NCBI GenBank assembly: GCA_031273145.1
Contig: JAISSL010000271.1
Coordinates: 1 to 5,329, forward strand
Origin: Zoogloeaceae bacterium
Lineage (GTDB): Bacteria > Pseudomonadota > Gammaproteobacteria > Burkholderiales > Rhodocyclaceae
Length of the DNA stretch: 5,329 bases
Reading direction: 5' to 3'
Numbering within the stretch: the first letter of the stretch is position 1; every line of letters begins with the position of its first letter. This document shows positions 1 to 5,329 of this stretch, one piece after another. The position numbers and the translations under genes are program-made. Under the pieces are notes generated by a model, which searched no databases, was not told the origin of the DNA, and saw nothing but the letters and a program-made list of their open reading frames with translations.

Positions 1-108
<108 letters not shown>

Positions 109-113
109 TCATG

Positions 114-139
114 AAAAAACGCGCATTTTAGAGCGTTTT
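114..139 (-). terminator. Weak intrinsic-terminator-like hairpin upstream of adk
   Basis: Read on the minus strand, the arms AAAACGC (139-133) and GCGTTTT (122-116) pair perfectly over seven bases around a ten-base loop, and the T run continues to 114. A hairpin ending in a T tract could stop transcripts coming from the hydrolase gene before they reach adk. The stem has only three G:C pairs, and its loop overlaps the best adk -10-like sequence, so it may do nothing or act differently. Low confidence. Confidence 0.3.
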
Positions 140-150
140 CGGTTCAATCG

Positions 151-180
151 TGTACATTTGTGTACATTTTTGTGCACTTG
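151..180. promoter_or_regulatory. Three 10-bp phased palindrome repeats (TGTACA/TGTACA/TGTGCA), possible operator upstream of adk
   Basis: The plus strand reads TGTACATTTG, TGTACATTTT and TGTGCACTTG in exact ten-base register. The first two copies carry the self-complementary hexamer TGTACA and the third carries GTGCAC. A ten-base period places the hexamers on the same face of the helix, as is common for cooperative protein binding. The array lies 67-96 bases upstream of the adk start codon, a normal distance for an operator or activator site. The bound factor, if any, is unknown, and a simple short tandem repeat is the alternative. Confidence 0.35.
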
Positions 181-192
181 ACCTTCTCTGCC

Positions 193-379
193 TCATTCCC
201 GCGAGGTTGCGGAATCCAGACCTGGAACGGGATGCAGATTGCGTCCCCTACGAATTGTTCAATGTGCAGTGCTTTCAATGCGGATGCCATTGAATTTGTT
301 TGTAGGGGCGGCGGATGCCGTCTGCAAGACCTGCCGCCCGCATCCTGCTTCCCCCATAATTCTGCCTACACGGGAATGA
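193..379. repeat. NIME/dRS3-like intergenic repeat element with terminal inverted repeats
   Basis: This non-coding stretch is bounded by a perfect nine-base inverted repeat, TCATTCCCG at 193-201 and CGGGAATGA at 371-379. The left end continues as GCGGAATCCAGACCT, which closely resembles the dRS3 unit (ATTCCC-N8-GGGAAT followed by CCAGACC) that flanks neisserial intergenic mosaic elements. Inside are a second imperfect inverted repeat (CCCCTAC at 245-251 with GTAGGGG at 302-308, plus TTCAATG at 258-264 with CATTGAA at 288-294) and a third (GGGCGGC at 307-313 with GCCGCCC at 333-339). No transposase and no convincing open frame is present. It is best read as a degenerate, non-autonomous dispersed repeat. 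I see no clear target-site duplication. The likeness to NIME is from memory of the consensus, not from a search. Confidence 0.5.
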
Positions 380-420
380 CGAAGGTAGTTCCCACCTTTG
401 CTGAAATGTTATGGGCGCGC

Positions 421-1218
421 TCATGTTTCAATTGTCTCAATAAAAGCGGCGATGCGCTCTATGGTCTGTTCGCTGTGCGTTAAGTGCGGAAAGTGGCCGC
501 ATTGTTCGACGACGTACAATTGCGTTTGCGGCGCGCGACGTTTGATGCCTTCAATCTGTTCCAGGGTGGCGTATTCGTCGTCGCTTCCCTGCATTGCCAG
601 AATGGGGCAGGCGATGCGTTCCAGTTCTGCCGCGATGTTCCAGTCGCGCCGCGCCGGGTCTGACCAGACTTGTTGCCAGCCGTAGAAAACGGAATCCGGG
701 TCGTGGTGATACCGCGCCATCTTTTCCCGCAGATTGCTGGTCTCAAAAGCCTGACGCGCCCGTTCGATTCCGGCAAGACAGATTTCCTCAACAAAATAGT
801 GCGGCGCAATGACGACGATGCCGGCGAGGGGCAGAACCGCGCCTGCTGCCGCCAGCAAGGCAATCGTTCCGCCATCGCTGTGTCCAATCAACCAGGGGCG
901 CTCAATATTCAGGGCATTTAAAAAGGCGGGCAGCGTATCGGCGGCTTCCCGTTCCAGATAATCGGGCGGTAATGGTTCATTTTGCGGACGAGGCGTGGAA
1001 GCGCCATAGCCATAGCGGGAATAGGCCAGTCCCTGCCGTTTCAGGCGGTTGCACAGCTCTTGCGGAAAGTTGCGCCAAAGCGTGACCGAACCCAAGCCTT
1101 CATGCAGGAACACGAGGGGAGAAGCGCCTGTTTCCGCTGCATCGGGCGTCAGATACGCATATTCCAGTTCCTGCGTTCTGCGCGGGGTGGTGAGAGAGAT
1201 TTTATTATTGGATGTCAT
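421..1218 (-). CDS. Alpha/beta hydrolase of unknown substrate
   Basis: A 265-residue soluble protein of the alpha/beta-hydrolase fold, which typically cleaves esters, lactones or similar bonds; the substrate cannot be told from sequence. Numbered from the ATG at 1218, the oxyanion-hole motif HEGLGS lies at 39-44 (in LVFLHEGLGSVTLW). The nucleophile elbow GHSDGG is at 112-117 with Ser114, the acid is Asp213 or Asp214 in GSDDEYAT, and the catalytic His242 is in CGHFPH. All three triad members are therefore present, and the length is normal for the family. A longer reading from a GTG at 1266 adds 16 residues. I prefer the ATG because those extra residues look unstructured and neither start has a clear ribosome binding site. 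The preceding membrane-protein gene ends at 1276, so the two genes are probably co-transcribed. Confidence 0.86.
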   Translation of the reverse strand: MTSNNKISLTTPRRTQELEYAYLTPDAAETGASPLVFLHEGLGSVTLWRNFPQELCNRLKRQGLAYSRYGYGASTPRPQNEPLPPDYLEREAADTLPAFLNALNIERPWLIGHSDGGTIALLAAAGAVLPLAGIVVIAPHYFVEEICLAGIERARQAFETSNLREKMARYHHDPDSVFYGWQQVWSDPARRDWNIAAELERIACPILAMQGSDDEYATLEQIEGIKRRAPQTQLYVVEQCGHFPHLTHSEQTIERIAAFIETIET

Positions 1219-1275
1219 GAGAATCGCGGAAGTTGGCAAGGCGGGCGGTATGAACACTCCGTTCACTGATTTGAT

Positions 1276-1794
1276 TCATGGCGCTTGTCCTTCCGAAGTT
1301 TCATTGATAAACACTTGCTTTTCCAAATACTCATCTGGTCCAAGTGGGCATCTGAACGACGAAGGATGTGCAGTCCCTGGGAAATCACCTCCTCTACGGA
1401 TGTAGATAGCTGATTCCGCAAGGATCTTTTCGTCAAGGCGGCGAATTATCTTGGTTCCTATGCGGAATATCTCAGGATCACCCTTCCGATAATAGGTGTT
1501 TTCCCGCTTGTAAATGTACTCCGACTCCAGCGTGTTTTCTCCCTGAGCCGCTTTATCGAAATTCACCAGACCTCGCTTGTCGAATTTTTCTGGGGGCAAC
1601 CTGACTGTCTCATACACCTTGACACCGCCATCAATGGCGCACAAACGTTTCACTTCAGTATCATAGCCGTCTTTCTGTTTTTTATAATACCAGAAGGTAG
1701 CGACCAGACAAATGAAGGCAACCAGCACAAAACTGAGGATGATGCTCCATCCTCCCTCACCACGATACGGGTAAGAAAGTCTGTTCTTGCTCAT
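1276..1794 (-). CDS. Single-pass membrane protein of unknown function
   Basis: 172 residues that I cannot assign to a named function. One hydrophobic segment at about residues 16-37 (WSIILSFVLVAFICLVATFW) follows a short basic N-terminus, which suggests an inner-membrane anchor with the rest probably periplasmic. After the anchor come CAIDGGVKVYETVRLP (52-67) and a near-C-terminal RCP. The pair Cys52 and Cys149 could form a disulfide if the domain is periplasmic. The CAxDGGxKVYETVxLP pattern recalls small hypothetical proteins scattered through beta- and gammaproteobacteria (from memory). The start is well fixed: AAGGAG at 1807-1802 stands seven bases before the ATG. The coding sequence is clearly more AT-rich than its neighbours (26 of 60 G+C in 1441-1500), which suggests separate acquisition. 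It lies 60 bases after the aldolase and 57 before the hydrolase start. Confidence 0.82.
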   Translation of the reverse strand: MSKNRLSYPYRGEGGWSIILSFVLVAFICLVATFWYYKKQKDGYDTEVKRLCAIDGGVKVYETVRLPPEKFDKRGLVNFDKAAQGENTLESEYIYKRENTYYRKGDPEIFRIGTKIIRRLDEKILAESAIYIRRGGDFPGTAHPSSFRCPLGPDEYLEKQVFINETSEGQAP

Positions 1795-1820
1795 GGCGTT
1801 ACTCCTTTTTCATCAAGACA

Positions 1821-1843
1821 ATCGCGCAATTGTACTGCGCGAT
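1821..1843. terminator. Perfect 8-bp inverted repeat after the aldolase gene
   Basis: ATCGCGCA at 1821-1828 and TGCGCGAT at 1836-1843 are perfect reverse complements around a seven-base loop, in the 60-base gap between the aldolase stop and the next gene. On the minus strand the stem is followed by TGTCTTGATG, which is only moderately T-rich, so it is at best an attenuating or weak terminator. The loop on that strand contains TACAAT, which resembles a -10 box for the membrane-protein gene, but I see no matching -35. Confidence 0.35.
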
Positions 1844-1854
1844 AGCGCGAAGCA

Positions 1855-2547
1855 TCAGGGAATTCCCTCATGTTGTCTTGCAAAAACATTGCCGTCTGCA
1901 AGACCATGACTATAGGTTTGAAAACGGGCGAGGGCATCTGTCATTTCTTCTGGGGTGAGGCAGGAAGGCTCGCCGATCTGGCAGGCCAGCGCGTACTGCT
2001 GGCAGAGCGTTTCCAGTTCCTGCCCCAACAAAAGCGCCGTCTTCAAATCAGAAGCGCATACCACCATGCCATGATTGGCAAGCAGGCAGGCGGAACGGTC
2101 GCGCAAGGCTTCTGCCGCGCCGTTCGATAGCGCCTGACTGCCAAACGGCGCATAGGGCGCGCAGCGTACCGTATCGCCGCCAAAGCGGGCAATCATGTAA
2201 TGAAAGGGCGGAATTTCCCGGCGCAGGCAGGCCAGCGCCGTCGCGTAAGGGGAATGCGCGTGCAGCGCCGCGCCCACATCCGGCCTGTTTGCGTAAAGGT
2301 CACGATGCAGCCGCCACTCCGAAGAAGGGCGCAGCCCCTCTGTTTCATCCCATTCGCCGGAAAGCGATACCCAGGGTATAGCATCAACCGTCAAATCCTC
2401 GTAAGCCATGCCGCTGGGCGTGACGTAAAAACCCGGCTGCTCATCCTTATCAAAGCGGCAACTCACATTGCCGCTTCTCCCCGGCATCAGTCCGGCAGAA
2501 GCGGCGCTTTGCGCCACTGCTATGAGTTCACGGCGTACATCAGGCAT
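1855..2547 (-). CDS. Class II aldolase of the FucA / DHAP-shunt (Ald2-like) type
   Basis: A 230-residue zinc-dependent class II aldolase/adducin-family protein. It shares with E. coli L-fuculose-1-phosphate aldolase GNVS (27-30), TPSGM (43-47), PSSEWR (74-79), HAH (96-98), IPxxHYMIA (112-120), CAPYAPFG (129-136), NHG (158-160) and a C-terminal FQTY. The expected general acid/base Glu77 and zinc ligands His96, His98 and His159 have exactly the spacing of FucA Glu73, His92, His94 and His155, and Tyr117 fits FucA Tyr113. The neighbour mtnA makes methylthioribulose-1-phosphate, so the likely reaction here is its cleavage to dihydroxyacetone phosphate and methylthioacetaldehyde (DHAP shunt). Methylthioribulose-1-phosphate dehydratase (MtnB) is the main alternative. 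The ATG at 2547 overlaps the mtnA stop by eight bases, which indicates translational coupling. An upstream ATG at 2595 would overlap mtnA by 56 bases and adds residues without family likeness. Confidence 0.88.
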   Translation of the reverse strand: MPDVRRELIAVAQSAASAGLMPGRSGNVSCRFDKDEQPGFYVTPSGMAYEDLTVDAIPWVSLSGEWDETEGLRPSSEWRLHRDLYANRPDVGAALHAHSPYATALACLRREIPPFHYMIARFGGDTVRCAPYAPFGSQALSNGAAEALRDRSACLLANHGMVVCASDLKTALLLGQELETLCQQYALACQIGEPSCLTPEEMTDALARFQTYSHGLADGNVFARQHEGIP

Positions 2548-3673
2548 GGTCGCCCCCGGCTTTTTGCGGAAAGAGGGCGGCCAGCGCGGCGGCATTGGGC
2601 GCGCAAACGCCGCGTTCGGTAATGATGGCGGTAATACATTCCGCCGGGGTCACGTCGAAAGCCGGGTTGTAGATTGCGCTCGCGTCGTTTATCTGCTGGA
2701 GTTTTCCGCGCTCGCCGCTCTTATCCTGCCCATAGACAAAGCGCATTTCATCATCGTCGCGGATTTCAAGCGGAATATCCCTGCCGGTGGCGGCGGCAAA
2801 ATCCAGGGTACTGCCCGGCGCGGCTACATAAAAGGGAATGCCGCAATAACGCGCCGCAAGGGCTTTCAAAGAGGTTCCCACCTTGTTGGCGACATCGCCA
2901 TTGGCGGCGATTCTGTCCGCGCCCACGATGACGGCATCCACCCGCCCCTGCAACAGCAGAAGTCCAGCGGCATTGTCGGCGATCAGGGTATGCGGAATGC
3001 CCGCTTCAAAGAGTTCCCAGGCGGTCAACAAGCCCTGATTGCGCGGCCGGGTCTCCGATACCCAGACATGCGCCCGCAACCCCGCTTCCCGGCCGACATA
3101 AACGGGCGAGAGCGCGGTGCCATGCTCGACCGTGGCAAGCCAACCCGCGTTGCAGTGGGTCATCAGTTGCAGGGTATTGTCCCGCCCGGATTTCGGCTTG
3201 GCCGCAAGAATCGCTTGCAGCAGTTTCAGGCCATGCTCGCCGATAGCCCGGTTTTGCAGGGCATCTTCTTCGGCAATGGCATCCGCTTCTCTCCAGGCCG
3301 CAGCAGCGCGTTCGGCAACCGGCAGCGGATAGAGGCGTCTGCCCATCCGATCCAAAGCCCAGGCCAGATTGACCGCCGTCGGGCGCGTCGCGCCCAGCGC
3401 GGCAACGGCGGCATTCATGCTCCGGTCGCTCGCGTTCGCCCCAAGGCCGAGCGCCAGCCCATAAGCCGCAACCACGCCAATCAACGGCGCGCCCCGTACC
3501 TGCATATGCTGAATGGCAAATATTACTTCCTTCAGGCTCTCCAGCCGCTGCCAGTATTTGCGATAAGGCAGACAAGTCTGGTCGAGAATTTCCAGCCGTT
3601 CCTCCCCGTTTTCAGAGAAGCGGCGAAGCGGACGCAAGCGTGGCTTTTCGGTAGCGCGTTTTTGATGTGGCAT
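2540..3673 (-). CDS. mtnA: S-methyl-5-thioribose-1-phosphate isomerase
   Basis: A 377-residue cytoplasmic isomerase converting methylthioribose-1-phosphate to methylthioribulose-1-phosphate in salvage of 5'-methylthioadenosine. It belongs to the family related to eIF2B alpha subunits. Visible landmarks are MQVRGAPLIGVVAAYG (57-72), TRPTAVNLAWALDRM (96-110), THCNAGWLAT (172-181) with the expected catalytic Cys174, SETRPRNQG (206-214), GADRIAANGD (251-260) with catalytic Asp253, NKVGT (263-267) and NPAFDVTP (336-343). The Cys-Asp spacing is close to the Cys160/Asp240 pair of the Bacillus enzyme. Length is usual for the family. The start at 3673 leaves a basic 18-residue lead before the conserved region; a GGAG lies about 14 bases upstream, farther than ideal. 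The coding region is very GC-rich (44 of 60 in 3361-3420). It is followed directly by, and overlaps, the class II aldolase gene. Confidence 0.97.
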   Translation of the reverse strand: MPHQKRATEKPRLRPLRRFSENGEERLEILDQTCLPYRKYWQRLESLKEVIFAIQHMQVRGAPLIGVVAAYGLALGLGANASDRSMNAAVAALGATRPTAVNLAWALDRMGRRLYPLPVAERAAAAWREADAIAEEDALQNRAIGEHGLKLLQAILAAKPKSGRDNTLQLMTHCNAGWLATVEHGTALSPVYVGREAGLRAHVWVSETRPRNQGLLTAWELFEAGIPHTLIADNAAGLLLLQGRVDAVIVGADRIAANGDVANKVGTSLKALAARYCGIPFYVAAPGSTLDFAAATGRDIPLEIRDDDEMRFVYGQDKSGERGKLQQINDASAIYNPAFDVTPAECITAIITERGVCAPNAAALAALFPQKAGGDHA

Positions 3674-3679
3674 GGCTTT

Positions 3680-3689
3680 AGAGTACTCT
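3680..3689. promoter_or_regulatory. 10-bp palindrome just before the mtnA start
   Basis: AGAGTACTCT is a perfect palindrome ending six bases upstream of the mtnA ATG, and on the minus strand it overlaps the only GGAG that could serve as a ribosome binding site. It might influence translation or bind a regulator. Equally it may be chance, and I know of no regulator with this site. Confidence 0.2.
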
Positions 3690-3700
3690 CCGTTGTTTTT

Positions 3701-3730
3701 CCTCTCCCGCCAGTGCGAGCGGGCGAGAGG
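3701..3730. repeat. GC-rich hairpin of dispersed-repeat (REP-like) character
   Basis: CCTCTCCCGC at 3701-3710 pairs with GCGGGCGAGAGG at 3719-3730, leaving a two-base bulge and an eight-base loop. It sits in the 102-base gap between the NHL-protein stop and mtnA. The T run (3696-3700) lies on the wrong side for an intrinsic terminator of minus-strand transcripts, which would see an A run after the stem. The CCTCTCCCGC...GCGGG...GAGAGG pattern resembles small palindromic repeats that recur in many proteobacterial genomes. It could stabilise the upstream mRNA end or act as a barrier between the two genes. Confidence 0.45.
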
Positions 3731-3775
3731 CTTGCAGGGTCAAGCGCATCGAATGGAGCGTTTGCATGGGACGAA

Positions 3776-5329
3776 TCATGGCTCCTTTGTTGGCCACCAT
3801 GAGTAACAACGTTGAAAGTCTGTGGGTCTTTCCTCTGGAGGCGTATGGAGAAGCGGAATCAGCCAACTTTTGACCTCAATATCCTTATGTGATACCCATA
3901 AAGGCAGCGTGCGCGCCTCCTTTTCCGTGATTTGGGTCTCGTTGCCGAACAGGTCGACCTTCCAGAACGGCCCTACACCATAAGTAAAGAACACGTCGCG
4001 CTCTTCGCCGGGAACGAAGCCATGATGATGCCCGACAATCCGCCAGTCGCCATAATGCACCCATTCGCCAGTCGACTGAATGCGGATCTTCTTGCAATCA
4101 AAGAGGATGTAATCGTTGATGATAACTGGCTTGCCTATCCTTTTCGCCGATTCGATCTGTTCCGCCGTTACTTCCGGTCGCGGTAAAAGCAAATCGAAAA
4201 ATTCCACGCCCCAACCCAAAGTACTGACTTTTGACAACAACCGCCCTGCCGCATACGTTCCATCGTCCAGCGACAACATGAAGATGTCGCCCACCTTGAG
4301 ATACCGACGCATGGTGCGCGGCTTCTTGTCCCAGCCGTGTATCTGGACACCTTCACTCGGCGCCCGCTTGCGCCTGGCGCCCCCCACGGCAGAGCGCGCG
4401 CGAGACACGCGCTCAATCTTGCGGATACGATGATTCTGCGTATCCGTCACATAGAGATTCCCCGCCGCATCCACGGCGATACTATCCGGCAACTTAAACC
4501 GCGCCACGCTGCCCTCTCCATCGGCAAAGCCTTTCTCGCCGCTGCCCGCGAGGGTGCTGACTTTCCCGTCCGGCGTTACCTTGCGGATGCGGTTGTTATA
4601 CAAATCCACCACGTAGAGGTTGCCCGCCGCGTCGGCCGTGATGCCGCAAGGCTTATAAAACCGGGCAGCACTTCCCTCCCCATCGGCAAAGCCTCGCCAG
4701 TCGCTCCCCGCAATGGTGCTGACTTCCCCGTCAGGCGTCACCTTGCGGATGCGGCAGTTATCCTCGTCCGTCACATAGAGATTGCCTGCTGCGTCAATTG
4801 CAATGCCGGAAGGCGCATTGAACCGGGCGGCGCTTCCCTGCCCGTCGGCATAAGCGCCGCTGTCACAACCTGTTGGACCGCCGCCCGCAAGGGTACTGAC
4901 TTCTCCTTTGGGCGTAATCTTGCGGATGCGGTTGTTATCGTGATCCGCCACATAGAGATTGCCCGCTGCGTCAATCGCAATGTCGGAAGGATATTCAAAC
5001 CGGGCGACGCTTCCCTCGCCATCGACACAGCCACCCCCCTCGTCGCCGCCCCCCGCAAGGGTACTGACTTCCCCGTCAGGCGTCACCTTGCGGATGCGGT
5101 GGTTAGACCTATCCGCCACATAGAGGTTGCCCGTCGCATCAATCGCAATGCCAAACGGGGAGCTAAACCGCGCAGCGCGCCCCTGCCCGTCGGCAAAGCC
5201 CTTCTCGCCGCCCGCAAGGGTGCTGACTTCCCCGTTTGGCGTCACCTTGCGGATGCTGTCATTCTGCATATCCGCCACATAGAGGTTGCCCGTCGCATCA
5301 ATCGCAATGCCAAACGGGGAGTAAAACCG
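3776..5329 (-). CDS. NHL-repeat protein with C-terminal Imm26-like domain (5' end outside window)
   Basis: The last 517 codons of a larger gene; the frame is open to the window edge, so the true start is not seen. Residues 1-306 hold six NHL-type blades of 53-59 residues (the last cut short after RIRKIE). Each blade has the pattern RFxxPxGIAIDAxGNLYVxDxxNxRIRKVTPDGEVSTLAG followed by a variable loop and ADGxGSAA. NHL blades form beta-propellers that usually bind proteins, glycans or RNA. A basic linker follows (about 307-338). Residues 341-450 (YLKVGDIFMLSLDDGTYAAG..., then EFFDLLLP, GEWVHYGDWRIVGHHHGF) resemble Imm26-type immunity proteins of polymorphic toxin systems. I judge this likeness by eye, at moderate confidence. 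A 67-residue tail of no recognised type ends the protein. The linker-to-tail part is more AT-rich than the blades, consistent with a fusion. Cell location cannot be judged without the N-terminus. Confidence 0.9.
   Translation of the reverse strand, partial: RFYSPFGIAIDATGNLYVADMQNDSIRKVTPNGEVSTLAGGEKGFADGQGRAARFSSPFGIAIDATGNLYVADRSNHRIRKVTPDGEVSTLAGGGDEGGGCVDGEGSVARFEYPSDIAIDAAGNLYVADHDNNRIRKITPKGEVSTLAGGGPTGCDSGAYADGQGSAARFNAPSGIAIDAAGNLYVTDEDNCRIRKVTPDGEVSTIAGSDWRGFADGEGSAARFYKPCGITADAAGNLYVVDLYNNRIRKVTPDGKVSTLAGSGEKGFADGEGSVARFKLPDSIAVDAAGNLYVTDTQNHRIRKIERVSRARSAVGGARRKRAPSEGVQIHGWDKKPRTMRRYLKVGDIFMLSLDDGTYAAGRLLSKVSTLGWGVEFFDLLLPRPEVTAEQIESAKRIGKPVIINDYILFDCKKIRIQSTGEWVHYGDWRIVGHHHGFVPGEERDVFFTYGVGPFWKVDLFGNETQITEKEARTLPLWVSHKDIEVKSWLIPLLHTPPEERPTDFQRCYSWWPTKEP
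4412..5329 (-). repeat. Tandem array of six near-identical NHL blade-coding units
   Basis: Units begin at each CGG-TTT (Arg-Phe) on the minus strand: 5329, 5170, 5002, 4825, 4663 and 4501. Lengths are 159, 168, 177, 162 and 162 bases, with a shortened last unit of 90. The cores GNLYV.D..N.RIRK.TPDGEVSTLAG are conserved at DNA level, while the loop between blades varies in length in multiples of three. Bases 5110-5162 and 5269-5321 are identical over 53 positions, a sign of recent duplication or gene conversion. The array continues beyond the right edge. Confidence 0.9.

Noticed and set aside
160..483. A 107-codon plus-strand frame starting at a GTG in the non-coding stretch near adk
   Set aside because: It runs through the tandem palindromes and the NIME-like repeat and into the hydrolase 3' end. 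There is no ribosome binding site and no protein-like pattern beyond scattered cysteines.
2548..2595. Longer aldolase start at ATG 2595
   Set aside because: It would overlap mtnA by 56 bases and add a Pro/Arg-rich stretch unlike the family N-terminus; the ATG at 2547 gives the normal length.
3006..3575. A 189-codon minus-strand frame inside mtnA
   Set aside because: It is an out-of-frame shadow of the GC-rich mtnA coding sequence.
3696..3730. Intrinsic terminator after the NHL gene
   Set aside because: On the minus strand the hairpin is followed by A residues, not T residues, so the canonical signal is absent in the direction that matters.
2468..3802. A 444-codon open frame on the plus strand opposite mtnA
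   Set aside because: It lies antisense to a certain mtnA, is rich in Arg/Gly/Pro/Gln with no recognisable domain, and is the kind of open frame GC-rich genes produce on the opposite strand.
4412..5329. CRISPR-like array, because of regularly spaced repeats
   Set aside because: The repeats are codon-phased, diverged, translate as NHL blades and have no constant short repeat with unrelated spacers.

Overview
The window looks like a chromosomal segment of a proteobacterium. The first 28 codons of adenylate kinase, the only housekeeping gene, read like beta/gammaproteobacterial Adk. One intergenic stretch carries ends resembling the dRS3/NIME repeats of Neisseria (TCATTCCCG ... CGGGAATGA, with AATCCAGACCT). 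That hints at, but does not prove, Neisseriales or another host-associated beta/gammaproteobacterium. Base composition is patchy. One hand-counted 60-base line inside mtnA is about 73% G+C, while lines in the small membrane protein and in the C-terminal part of the NHL protein are about 43%.

Layout: every gene I can support is on the minus strand, so transcription runs from high to low coordinates. (1) 5329-3776: the 3' part of a gene for an NHL-repeat protein, with six visible blades and a C-terminal domain resembling Imm26 immunity proteins. Its 5' end lies outside the window. (2) 3775-3674: a short spacer with a GC-rich hairpin of dispersed-repeat character and a 10-bp palindrome just before the next start. 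(3) 3673-2540: mtnA, methylthioribose-1-phosphate isomerase. It overlaps by 8 bases (4) 2547-1855, a class II aldolase with fuculose-1-phosphate-aldolase-type catalytic residues. (5) 1794-1276: a single-pass membrane protein of unknown function, preceded by a strong ribosome binding site. (6) 1218-421: an alpha/beta hydrolase starting just downstream. (7) 420-85: a non-coding stretch with a NIME-like element, three phased TGTACA-type palindromes and a weak terminator-like hairpin. (8) 84-1: the start of adk, running off the window.

The clearest functional unit is mtnA plus the class II aldolase. This pair matches the 'DHAP shunt', in which methylthioribulose-1-phosphate (or 5-deoxyribulose-1-phosphate) made from S-adenosylmethionine by-products is split to dihydroxyacetone phosphate and an aldehyde, instead of entering the full methionine salvage pathway. 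The required nucleosidase/phosphorylase and sugar kinase are not in the window. The most unusual item is the NHL-repeat protein with an immunity-like tail. Its blades are nearly identical at DNA level, and its tail differs in composition.
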